Origin: Dioscorea cayenensis subsp. rotundata
Lineage: Eukaryota > Streptophyta > Magnoliopsida > Dioscoreales > Dioscoreaceae
Direction of reading: 5' to 3'
Assembly: GCF_009730915.1 (NCBI RefSeq)
Contig: NC_052480.1
Coordinates: 2,480,001-2,544,000, forward strand
DNA: 64,000 nt
Shown: positions 46,513 to 58,100 of the stretch, in pieces
Position numbering within the stretch: the first letter of the stretch is position 1
Layout: each line of letters opens with the position of its first letter
Notes under the pieces: generated by a model
Told to the model about the DNA's origin: nothing
Databases searched by the model: none
Seen by the model: the letters and a program-made list of their open reading frames with translations, nothing else
Program-made: the position numbers and the translations under genes

Positions 46513-48260
46513 TGATCTTCTCCTATCACATCCTAACTAATAGGGACGCAAGTGTACGTGTCGATCACGTAATAAAGTGTGCGTAAATGTAAAGTGTCGG
46601 TCCACAGTGAAGAAAATAAGTACTAGCAATAACTCTAAATCCAAAAAATAACCTAAATAGTGAAGTGCTTGTGTGTGAACAAGAGAAAGAAAAAACAAAG
46701 AAATACCAGAAATAGTAGGAGATAAATCAAGGAAGAAAGCGATGTCCGGGCATAGTATCCCTCTAGGGTTATTTAGTACATGACAATGATTGTCTAAGCA
46801 TGCAATCCTATTTGAACCGAGAGGTTTCCAAAATTATACTAAAGCCCAATTTCTCAGGTGAAGAGTAACTGAATAGGTGCAGAGCTGATACAAACATCCA
46901 CGCAATCGTATTAACACTCTATGAAACCTCACTGTAAGCTAAAAATAATCTCTTAAGTAGATAATCTTTCTCAAAGAAAAAGATTATTTCTAATCCGAAT
47001 ACAGAGTAGAAATGTGATTTCTCCTAAAATTCACTCCACATGATTGCAAAGAGCGCGGAGATTGCCAACAACTCGCTCAGGAGAATTAAGGAAAATGGAG
47101 TCTCCAAAGTACCATATATCCAGGCTTACTCACAATTCTCTCTAATCACGATATACCTATACTAGGTGGGTATTTTTACTGGTCACGTAGTACTTCAAAT
47201 ATGATAGCTAGGGCTTTCGCCTCATTAGCAACCAAGCATTTAAACATGTAGTTAGATTCAAATAGATATGATTGCAAATACGAAATCAATTAAAGCATCA
47301 AAGATCCAACAACCAAAGTCAAAGAAATAAACCCTAAAGTTCAACTATGCCTAAACATCTACAAATTAGCCATCCATTAATGGAGGGCAAGCATTCAAGA
47401 TACAAAGAGTAGAGGAAGACATGAGATCCATGAAAATCCCTTTTTCAATCCTTAGGATGAAGAGTCACCGAAGAAGCTTCCACACATGCCTTCAAGATGA
47501 GCTTGACGGCTACGATCTTCAATCCCCTTGAATGTAGGACCAAATCTCTCTCTAAATCCCCTTAGAGTGCTGGAGATTTGTCAGTTTTCTTCCTTAATCT
47601 CACCTTTAAGAGTGCCCCTAAAAGGATAAAAAAAATAGAATAGAGAATGTCCTATAAATCCTCATAACTTCTATTTATACCCGACCGTTAAGGGCTGCTT
47701 ACAGGCGTAAGGACTAGGCTGTAAGGGAGCTGCAAAAGATTACCGCGAGTCTTACGGGGATGCTTACAGTCGTAAGCCCCATCCGTAAGGTCTTCTAATA
47801 TTGGTACGGACTAGTTTACGACCGTAAGCTTCATTGTTCTACTTCTTACGAATGCCCTTACGAGCATCTACTATGGTCGTAAGCTCCTTTAGATGGTCCT
47901 TACGAGTGTAAGTCTTGCATGTAAGGTCCTCTAGATTAGCTCTGACTCCCTCTTACCAGCATAAACATGCCTGCAAGGTCTTCTGGAATAGACTTACGAC
48001 CGTAAGCTGCCTGCAATCCACCCAATTTGCCTTGTCCTTATTCTAATGATACCAAGAGAGCTCCAAACTCATTTTTTTTTGTCTTTAGAATGCTTCCTTT
48101 GACTATCCCTCGTCTTTAAGCAATACCATAAGCCTGTTAATACAAAACACACAATATTTAACATCGAATTCCATATTATGGTCCTAATACATTGCTCAAT
48201 TGAGTGTACAAATTGCTATGAAAATATATTAACAATGTACACTCATCACTGACACATATA
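46513..48260. mobile_element. LTR-element-like block with palindromic CTTACG...CGTAAG cluster
   Basis: It begins around CTAATAGGGACGCAAGTGTA, then CGTAATAAAGTGTGCG and TCGGTCCACAGTGAAGAA, a wording I associate with the ends of large non-autonomous plant LTR elements. It ends near TATTAACAATGTACACTCATCA. No protein domains; the interior looks like untranslated or decayed sequence. Boundaries are approximate and the classification is by memory of similar repeats. Confidence 0.4.
47698..48006. repeat. Cluster of 14-base imperfect palindromes
   Basis: CTTACAGGCGTAAG (47,698), CTTACAGTCGTAAG (47,763), TTTACGACCGTAAG (47,815), CTTACGAGTGTAAG (47,899) and CTTACGACCGTAAG (47,993), with partial copies in between. 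Spacing is irregular, 50-95 bases. Each can form a small hairpin or a symmetric protein-binding site. Confidence 0.9.
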
Positions 48261-49252
48261 TTGTTATTTTTTTATATTGTGGTTGAGGGACGCGTATCAA
48301 ACTGTGATAAGGAAGGACCAAAGAATAACCTAGTTCTGAAACCAAGTGAGATGACTTCAAGAGAGAAAGGGGGGAGGGAGTGTCGAAGAATGACAAAGTC
48401 TTATCAGAATTGGCATCAACGGTGCGAGACTACATGATGCCCAAAGACGATGGTAGAAATGAGAAAGTAAAGAGGGGAAAATGGAGGGGTGTAGATGGAT
48501 AAAATAGTCAATTAAAAAAAGTACGGCCTTATTAGTTATATTTGAAACCATAAGCCAAGTTAAGTGACTTTGAAACTATGTACGACATGTACCTTTAAGT
48601 CATTTAGCGTGTTGAATGATATCAATAAAAGCATTTGCAAAAGTCAAAGCCCTTTTAATACCCTTTCAAAATTTATTGCGAACATTGAGTCATTTTCTCT
48701 ATTTTATTTTGTTGTATAAGATATAAAAATATGTCCATTTTGATTTTTCATGATATATAAATTAAAGTAAAAAAATTAACATATTAAAAAAATGTATTTT
48801 TTAAATATAAAAAGTAATTCGAATAATATAGATCTTTGGATGGAGAATGTGAGAGAAATAAAATAATAAAGAAAATCTTCTCCTTGATGTTGTTCCCAAT
48901 ATGATAATATATATTCTTAATTTCTATGTTAGTGTAAACCTTAGCCCCAATACATTGTATGAACTCTTATTATTTGGATAATTATTATGAGGCATTGTTT
49001 TATCTATTATTATTTCTGTGCATAGTTAATAAGATAAAATATCCTTGAATATTGGTTCTGCTCAAGTTATCAAATGCGTGATTTGGATAGTAAAACCTTT
49101 GAAGCATAAACTAGAACAATATTCTAAATATCACTAGTCGATTATTTTCATGGGAATGAAAATAAATTAATACTAGTATGTCTTTAGTGAGATGGCCTTC
49201 TTTTACGTGTCATAGGATATGTGATATATATCAATTAAAGAATATAGATACA
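48261..49252. other. Intergenic, AT-rich
   Basis: Holds the second copy of the 45,765 phrase (48,607-48,700) and a G-rich stretch at 48,355-48,490 related in wording to 46,140-46,300. No gene recognised. Confidence 0.5.
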
Positions 49253-50596
49253 TGTTAGGGAATAGTGTACCTGGATCGATCCGCTCTTGAGAACACTACA
49301 TGGTTGTAAAGTCATAAGTGTTTTTCTCAAGCAATTCTTGTACTCGAATCCTTCGACCTAAAATCACTATGGATCTCGGATGAATCCTTACATGCTTTAA
49401 CTTACGCCTAACGTCATTCGTAACCGAGTGGCAAGTACGGGTATATTTGGGCATGTCGCGGTTCATGCTGAGACACATGAGTGAAGTGAAGGGATTGTCC
49501 CTCTTGGTAGAGAGAGTGAATATCACCGGCCACTTGATTAGTGAGACTGAGTAGTGCGTGATCACGCCCAAGGGAAATGATAAGAGTTATCATTTACTTG
49601 ACCTAGTCAGTTTACTAAGAGATCAAGAAATTAATTAGCATTAAAATAAGGGTGACTCACTCCATGCCTTATGCTAATTAAGATATTTAGTGGCAAAGGA
49701 TTGTATGAGGTTGCAATAGGTTCCGTTAATTCTCGAAATTGACCTTCATTTAATATTGGGTAATCGTATTATCTTGCTAGAGAATAATTATGATTTATGA
49801 GCGTTAAAATTGTTTAAGCTCATTGCCAATGTTAAATGGACCTACAGGATCATATACTAAGAATGTCGGAATCAAGGTTCAGTATTTGTTACTTATTGGA
49901 CCACCTATTTAGGGTTTTGGTGAAAAACCTAAATTAGGTTGAGCGAATAGCTTATTCGGGATGTGTCTTATTAAGTGTTAATCCAATCTAATCGATTTGG
50001 TTAATTAAAATGGTTTAATTAATCAAGTCAAGAAGAGATTCCTAATTTGATTATGAGTGAAGGGTTTTTTCATAAATTAGGGTTTTGAGTTTCCAATATA
50101 AATAGATGGTCTAACCCTAATATGAGAATGAAGGAAGAAGAGAGAAAAAAAAGATAGAGTGATTGAGAGATTGTCTCTTAAGAAACCCTAGCCGCCACCC
50201 ACTCTTTTTCCCTTGGCCGCCGCCATCAATTTCCGCCGCCGCCGTGCCTACAGCCCCTTTTCTCTTGAATCTCGGGTGCTTGCTGTTTGAACCAAGAAAC
50301 AAGTGTTGTTTCTTGAGATACTAGCATACCTGCTTGATTCTCAGGGGCGTTCGTGTGTACGTGATAGTAGAGGAGAGTCGCGATTCGCAGTCCTTTTCGA
50401 TTCAGGGGAAACAAGGGTGCATTCAGAATCGTCATCAAAAGAAAGGTATAACTTATAATTATCTAATTTAATCCTAGTTCTGGCATGCGTTAGGGTTTTA
50501 TCATGTTTACTTACCGTTAAAATTTTCTTATCTGCTGCGTTTTAGCATGTATTTTTTGCATTATAATTCCCTTATTAGAGTGATAAGATCCCAACA
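49253..50596 (+). mobile_element. Probable solo LTR (about 1.34 kb)
   Basis: It starts TGTTAGGGAATAGTG and ends GTGATAAGATCCCAACA; the ends are TG...CA with short imperfect inverted repeats (TGTTAGGGA / TGTTGGGAT). The interior has promoter-like and leader-like sequence, including a GC-rich CCGCCGCCGTG stretch at about 50,215-50,245, but no protein domains. No primer site follows 50,596 and no polypurine tract precedes 49,253, so it would be a solo LTR. A 5-bp target duplication was not seen. Confidence 0.55.
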
Positions 50597-51671
50597 TTCT
50601 ATCCCCTAAAAATTTTTTTTTCTGAACTCGCATGATAATTTCCTTGTAATAGATGAAATTTCTAATACTAATAACTAGAAAGACCAGCCATCAATTAATA
50701 GCACCCACCTAACCCATTGTTAGCTCTTTCAATCAATAAATTCCTAACACCCACCTAACCCCATCTGACCCATTGTTAGTTCTTTCAATCAATAGCACGT
50801 CAAGGCCTATGCCACCATCTCCCGTTCAACTCCAAAGACCACGAGATCTCCACCTCCCTTGGCAGCAAAGACAAGGGCATGAGCTTCGCTAGCATGCCAA
50901 AGCCTACGCCACCACCACCGCCCACTACGCCTCCAAAGATAACAAGATCTCTATGACGATTAAGAAGGGATCAAAGAAGGGTAAGGAAAGACTTTTGGGA
51001 TCAGATAAAACCGATTAGAAGTCCTCTCTAAATACACAGTCTTAGATGTTTGTGGATCTATGATTACTTGATTTCTACTCATGTTTCCTTTGTGATCTTC
51101 AATTTGTTTGATTTATGATGTTAGGATTTAATATCTCATTCTTTTTATAATGCATATATCTTAGGATTATTTCAATAGTTTTAAATTGATGCTTTTAGTT
51201 ATTATTTGTTGAAGATTGTGAATTGTTGTTCTTAATATGCTTTTTTTATGATTAAAGAAAATAAATGCAATTGTTTTCAAAGTTTTGCATGTTCATCTTT
51301 TTACATAAGGTTTCTTTCTTTGTTTGGTTGAATTTCACAATAGAATGATTAATGATTGATTTCATTATTTTAGTTTTTTTTGCAGAGAAAGGTAGAAGAG
51401 GTTTCATTTCATGGTGAAGCCCTTTGTTTAAGCATGAATTATTGATTGACACAACTTAATTCACAAAAGGGAGCACACCAATAGTACCAGATTTTGTGTC
51501 TCCTACCAAGGATAGACCAAGTCATATGTCTATGATTTCTACTAAAAACAATATTCCTTCCAAGCCTACTAATCCACCGACTGAGACCCCATTTGCAAAC
51601 AATAATAATGTTGTTGAGAGCACCAATATTGATGATAGTACATAAGTATCCAAATTTTGATTTTGGCACTC

Positions 51672-51711
<40 letters not shown>

Positions 51712-51989
51712 TTTTATTTTGTTTATCGCTTCCATGTTTTGACATCCAAACTTTTAGTGTATAGTGGAATCACATCCACCCCTTTGACCGAAGTGAATGT
51801 GGCACCTCATCAGTTAAAACTCCATTTTAACTACAACCAAACACCACTACAAAACAAAACCAAACTTACAGAATATGATTGACAACTTTTATACGAATTA
51901 CAAGTTCAAAAACATGCATACAAGAAACATAAATACCCAAATATGCTGGTATAGTAGCCACAAGACCACAACACAAACAAATCGAAAGG
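50597..51989. other. Intergenic, repeat-rich
   Basis: Contains a duplicated phrase (CACCCACCTAACCC...ATTGTTAG...CTTTCAATCAATA at 50,703-50,740 and 50,749-50,790), a C-rich stretch with GCCAAAGCCTACGCCACCACC near 50,910 and an (ATT)n microsatellite at 51,672-51,711. No convincing gene. Confidence 0.5.
51672..51711. repeat. (ATT)n microsatellite
   Basis: About thirteen perfect ATT triplets followed by a T-rich run. The minus-strand ORF with an Asn run here is an artefact of this repeat. Confidence 0.97.
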
Positions 51990-52772
51990 GAGGAGACCCA
52001 CTGCATCACTGATCTCCGCACTGCCCTCTACTCCTATTGAGCTGCATCAGCGACTCTCCTCTTCTGATGGTGAGCTTCTACCTAATCCTACTCACTATCG
52101 TGCACTTATTGGTGCTCTTGTCTATTTGACCAGTACTCGGCCTGATATTGCATATGTTGTTCGTGTTCTTAGTCAGTGTGTGAGTGCTCCTCGCTCTACT
52201 CATGACGCTGCCCTCTTACGAGTTCTTCGTTATCTTCGTGGCACTATATCTCACTCTTTACTTTTTTTCCTGCCACGCCTTCTCTTGAGTTGCACGCCTA
52301 TTGTGATGCTAATTGGGCAAGTGATGCCTCTGATCGACGTTCTACTATTGGTTTCTGCATTTTTCTTGGAGATTCCCTTATCTCTTGGAAAAGCAAGAAA
52401 CGATCTACTGTTGCTCTTTCTATTGTTGAGGTTGAGTATAGTGCTATGTTCACTACTGCTAAGGAGGTTCTTTGGTTGCGTCAGATTTTAATGGACTTTG
52501 GTGTCTCTATCTCTATCCCCACTCCTATATACTGTGATAACCAAAATGCCATTAAAATTGCTGCCAACCATGTATTTCATGAACGTACGAAGCATCTTGA
52601 GATCGCTCTTCACTTTGTTCGTCATCATTATCTTGCTGGCAGTATTTTTCTTCCTTATGTCGCCTCTACATAGCGGCTTGCTGATCTTTTCACTAAGGTA
52701 CATACTGTCTCTCAGTTTCAGTGTCTAGTTGACAAACTCTTGGTTTATGGCCCACCGTGAGTTTGAGGGGCG
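51990..52772 (+). pseudogene. Ty1/copia pol fragment (end of reverse transcriptase and RNase H)
   Basis: The translated pieces read HYRALIGALVYLTSTRPDIAY and then RSTHDAALLRVLRYLRGT, the link between copia reverse transcriptase and RNase H. They switch frame near 52,262-52,290 and continue as the RNase H domain: YCDANWASDASDRRSTIGF, FLGDSLISWKSKKRSTVALS and EVEYSA, then IYCDNQNAIKIAANHVFHER and HFVRHHYLAGSI. The domain has the expected Asp/Glu/Asp residues. A TAG interrupts just before RLADLFTK, the usual end of copia polyproteins. Only the 3' end of an element remains, with at least one frameshift and one stop. Confidence 0.92.
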
Positions 52773-52922
52773 TGCTAGAGTATATTCACTGTGTACATAT
52801 ACTGTGTACTTATACATATATACCCTTGACTATACATACTTATGTATACACCCTTCTTGTATATATATGGACTGCTTTACTCTAATGAACACACATTCTT
52901 TTCTCTCATAATTTATCTATCA
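52773..52922 (+). mobile_element. 3' LTR remnant of the copia fragment
   Basis: Directly after a purine-rich GAGTTTGAGGGG tract, the expected polypurine primer, the sequence TGCTAGAGTATATTCACTGT starts a block ending near ATTTATCTATCA. Position and TG start fit a short LTR. The end point is approximate. Confidence 0.6.
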
Positions 52923-54559
52923 CCACTAATTCATTAAAGAAGAGAACTTTCAAGTTATTTATTTGATATATTATGACACAATTAAAAATAATTTATAATT
53001 AAAAAAATAATATTTAAAAATATTTTTATTAACTCAATGTTGACCTAAATGATCCGACAGTTAAACCAATTGACCGAGACCCGAAACTTAGACCAGCTTA
53101 ATGCCCAAGCGGAGTCTGATAACTATGATTTCAACCCTTTAAAAGTAAAATATATTATATACATTTAATTATTTAATAATATAGGTTCAATTTAAAGTTT
53201 ATACATGAATAACTTTACAAATAACATAATATAAAATTTAAATCACGTTCAATATAATTTTGTTTTTGTTTTTTTCTTCAAAAAGTGGATAGATTGAAAT
53301 TAAAGATTGAGTATAAACTAGAGACAAGGGACCACAAGAGTCGAGAATTACAAGAGTTCTATGAGTAGAGGACAAAGAGAAATAAAAAATAGACAATACT
53401 GAGGAAATATACAAACACCCCTATGAAATACAAATGCATCCCAAATCTAAACCCGGTGAATATTATAAATGAAACATTATTCTTGTTTTATCATGTTTTA
53501 TTCTACAAAAATTAAACATAGACCATTTAGTAATTCTACTATATTTGTAGCATATCATAGCAAATGTCTATAGTTCATTTTTTTTCATATTTACGTTTTG
53601 ATATAATTACTCGATCATGTCCCATTCATCCCAAGTGAAGTTTTTTTTTTAATATACACAAATTAATACAACAAGAAAAGAGTTTATAACTCAACGGTAT
53701 TTATCATACTATAAAAGATATTTAGTGTGAAGGTTTTAAGAGCTTCGAGTTTAAATTTCATTGAATATAATAATGGTAATGGAACCCCTAATTGTGAGTG
53801 TGAGTTTGAAATCCAAATTTTATATAATCAGGTAAAGGCATAAAAACTGAAGGATTAATTCTTAATTCGTGTGCATGTTTTCAACTATATTGCCTTTATT
53901 GAGAAAAAAAAACCCTTGACTTCCATTTTTATTATAATATGTTTTTTTTATACAACTGCATTGGGTGTTATATTTATATATTTATTTATGTTGTAATTAC
54001 ACGTCCTTCTGTCAAAATTACTATTATCACATTTCCCGCTCCATATAGAAATAAGACAAGATTTTTACCCCAAAATGAAGATCTTGTCGTACATGATCTT
54101 TAGCAGCACAGGTAGCCTAGCAAAATATGGGTTTTTCTAGAGTTCAAGTTTGTAGTTAGAAAACTCTAGAATTGGGTGAAATACTTATACTATCGGTCAA
54201 ATCAAATAAATCTCACCCCAAAATATTTGGAGTTTTTCTAGATATTTTTTTAAAAGAGTACAAAGTCTACTAAAATACATAAAGAGGCTAAGGGCTATAA
54301 ATTGACTTAAAAGTGTCCTCATTTGAAAACCAACCAAGACTTGAATTCTTGAAGCAATAAAGCGTTCTTGTTTTCAAGTTCCTTTTTTATCTTTTCGTAA
54401 GTTTTCGTATTCTCAAGCTTTCAAGTTGAGTTTGTTGTCAAGCTTTGAGGGAAAACCGATTAAGTGCGTGACACTAGGACTCGCTGACCTCTGCGCAGTC
54501 ACCACCGGTGAGCTCATCACTCCTTACATTTCTCCGTTAATGGTGGAAGTCCTCGCTGT
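52923..54559. other. AT-rich intergenic DNA
   Basis: No gene or clear repeat recognised. The last 200 bases lead into the inverted urease copy. Confidence 0.5.
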
Positions 54560-55189
54560 TTGCATACTTTCTTTTCATTCACGCATTTTCACAAACACAT
54601 TTGAGTGAATGATCAGCTTCACATCAAGAACCATCGCTCCCTCTTTCCTTGTTGGATATCTTGTTTCTTGAAACTTTGGATGCATCGAGTGGAAACCCTT
54701 CACAGCAAGAACCACATTTTTGTTGGATATTATATTGCTTGGATTCATGCAGCAGTCATGTAAACCAGTTTGAGCCTTAGAGAAACTTGCAGTGTCATGA
54801 CCAAAAATTTTTTTGAGCACCATATTGCAATTTCTGATGCTGTCTTTTTGAAGGAACATGTTACTTGAAATTTAGTAGCGATTGATTATGTTATTATTTT
54901 TTTATTTTATTCTTTTCTGGTTTTGTCATAGAAATGACAGTGATATTGGTTATTGTAGCTTCAATGTTTCTGGTTTCTTCTGATTAGTTAGAAAAGGTAA
55001 GTCAAGTGCCTTGGGTTCTCAGTGGAAACATTTGTGAAACCTTATATTGATGGAGGTCCAACAAATTAAGATATGTTTACAATTATTAATTACTGTTCTT
55101 ATGGTTGCATTGTTTACTTTGCTTGCTAATGCTTATAGAAACTGGTGTAGAGTTTGTTAACAGGAGCTCATTCTAGTTACTTTTTGTAG
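54560..55189 (+). pseudogene. 5' flank and intron 2 relic of inverted urease copy
   Basis: Read on the plus strand, TTTTCATTCACGCATTTTCA and then CTTCACAGCAAGAACCACATTTTTGTTGG match the reverse complement of the first urease's 5' flank (41,000-41,240 and 41,640-41,707). From about 54,960, TTAGTTAGAAAAGGTAAGTC matches its intron 2 (around 40,060). The counterparts of exons 1 and 2 (40,430-40,891) and of the GC-rich promoter region are missing, so this copy has no start. Confidence 0.8.
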
Positions 55190-58100
55190 GCGACAAGTTC
55201 TTCCAGCTGTTCCACATCTTCTAGATTGCGTTCAGGTACTCATCTTCTGAACACCCTATATTCCACACTTGCTTGTAGTCTTATTGACACTTTTAGGAGG
55301 AATTAAGTTTGATACTTGAAGAATGATTCATGTGTCTCATCTTTCCTTCTTGTTTTGTTCAAAATAATTTTTCATATCACCGTGTAAGTTTTATAATTTC
55401 TTCACAAAATATTATCTAACTTACAATACATTTTGCATTAGGTTGAGGGCACGTTCTTGGATGGAACGAAGCTGATCACCATACCTGATCCTATTGCATG
55501 TGATAATGGCAATCTGGAGCTGGCATTACATGGCTCATTTTTTCCTGGTGCAGAAGATAACTTAATCAACCTTAGAATTTAGTCATTTGCTTGAAATATC
55601 TTCCTTGGTATAATCGTGAATTTTCCCCCTTAGCTTTATCTATGCCGTAGATTTTCAACTACATCTTATATGATTTTGTGGGTTTCTTTAATGTTCTTTT
55701 ACGAGTTTCAGATAGCATTATATTCACAATATACTAAGTTGGTGAATTTCCTGTTTGTCAAACAATTTTCTATGCCCAATAGACATTATGGCCATACATC
55801 GTATAAATTATAAAATGCTTGACTGGAGTTTGCATACAAGGAAACTGTCAATTTATGTTTGACATACTGTAGAACTAGTCACAATCTGGAAGAAGCTGCA
55901 ATTTATGTCTTGATTCATTTCATTGCTTACATCAACTTTACCTTGCTAAAGTAGTGCATGAGAGTATCTTTTTGTGAATGATATTGAGGTGGAAATTGAT
56001 CAATCCTTTGCAGTTCCTTCACTTGATAAATTTGTGGTGGATGGTGCTGATTGTGTTCCTGGTAAATTCATATGTTGATGTGATGAGAAGATCATCCTGA
56101 ATGTGGGACGTAAGATTGTTAGATTGAAAGTTGTAAACAAGGCAGACAGGCCTATTCAGGTGATTTTTTTTTTGTTTTATCTCCTTTCATAGATCATCAG
56201 TAGAAATTCAGTGAAACATATGAGTGCGAAAATCGCATATTTGTTTTATTTCAATCCACATCTAACAAGACCGTATGCTGAATTGGTATATTCACTCAAT
56301 TCAAACTTTGTCTGTTCATCATTCTCTTCATACTCATCCTTGTTGAGTCTTAGTAAGTGTCAAAAGATGTTTATTGATACTGAGTTATTTTGATCAGAAT
56401 AAAACACTATTCTGATTTTCTTGGAGGTCATAGTCTTTTTCCAAATTATAAGTGTTTGTTTTTATCTGGAATACTCAAGACTGGTTTGGCCTGGAGTTTG
56501 AAATAGTTTTCTTTGCATTTTTTCCAACTAAAATTTGAAAAATTCCAATTGAGGTTAGTTTCTAACACCAAATTTCACTTTCAGATAGGAAGCCATTATC
56601 ACTTTATTGAGGTGAACCCCTACCTGGTTTTTGATAGAAGAAAAGCTTATGGTATGTGGTTAAATATATGTGCAGGGACTACTACTTGTTTTGAGGTAAT
56701 GGGCATTTTGAATTGCTTCATAAATAAATTTATCTATTATAACAGAGTGTATTAATTGGTATTTTGTCTGGCATGCATTATATTTGCTTTTGTTCCATGG
56801 TCTACTTGCATTTTATGCAATAACATGCCTCTTGGTGATGACAACAATGTAAAATTTTAGCATTTGAACTATTTAAATTTACACATCCATATCCTGCGGT
56901 CCATATAGCTTTGTTCCTGTCCATTTTTTTGATTATTGTAATAAGTTGGCAGGTGTGAGAGAACATGTATTACAATGGTTAGCGAACCCTGAAACATGCA
57001 CAGCAGCTTTATGATGGTGATCAACTCACTATCTGAGTGTTGGTAAATGCAAAGCTGTATAATTCTGGTTTTTTTTTAAAATAGCATCTCAAATAATGCT
57101 TTTCACACAATTAAATTTGAAGTGTTTGACTCAATAGTTCCTCACAATTCAAGTTTCTGCTTTAACAGCTTTATATCTTGGTTTCTATGTATAGCCAAGA
57201 TGCTGATATCATGGTATTTCATTGGCCGGCACCACTTACCCTAGCCGTAGTGGCTAGAATGTAGGTGTATAGTTCCATTTTTGCACCAGGCTTTGTTTGC
57301 TGCTTTTATGTTTAATAAAATTGTGCACTATATTATATATTATGTAAATTGTTTTCTTAATTTAATCCAATCCAAATTCTGTTCTGCGTACAGCAGTTTT
57401 TGTAAAGGTTTTGTTCAGTTATAATTTTCATCATATTCTTAGCATGCATGCCTTCTTTATTATTAGGATGCTTTGCCACTAATACTTTTCTGTTTGGAAT
57501 CATGTTACACAATGCCTTTCACTAAAGTACCATTTTTTAGCCAGGGGATGCCAAATACGTGACCGTCGTCAGCATTGGAGGGGATAAAATTATTAGAGGT
57601 GGAAATGGTATTGTGGATGGCCCTGTTGATTATTCCAAGCTTGATGAAGTGATGGAACATGTCAAAGCTAAAGGGTTTGGGAATGAAGAAGAACCAGATG
57701 CAAGGTGTAGATACCCTAGACACTCAGTTTTCAGTTTCTTCAGTCAATTGTTCTTTTCTAGTCTCATTTATATATTTTCGGAACTTATTTAGGATCAGTT
57801 TGATGGCTATGACCTATCATACCTTCTCAGAAGTTAACTGCTAGTTGGATGGTTTTATTGTTCCAATGCTTTTTAATTGAGAGCTAGGTGATTTATTCAT
57901 AAAACTCAATTGATTTTTGCTGCAGTGAAGGTGTTATTGGGGAATTCATTCCACATGATGGCAGCCATTATCCTCTTGAAATTATAGAAGTTTCACACGA
58001 AGACTATGCAAATTAGTATGGGCCCACTAGTGGGGATAAGATAAAGCTTGGCGACACTGAATTATATGCAGAAATTGAAAGGGATTTTGCAGTGTATGGT

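Noticed and set aside
50820-51000. Possible coding sequence with KSYATTTAHYASK-like wording
   Set aside because: Short, no start, no continuing frame, and embedded in repeat-like DNA with internal duplication.
51439-51735. Minus-strand ORF of 98 aa with an Asn run
   Set aside because: The Asn run is the (ATT)n microsatellite read on the other strand; the rest matches nothing recognisable.
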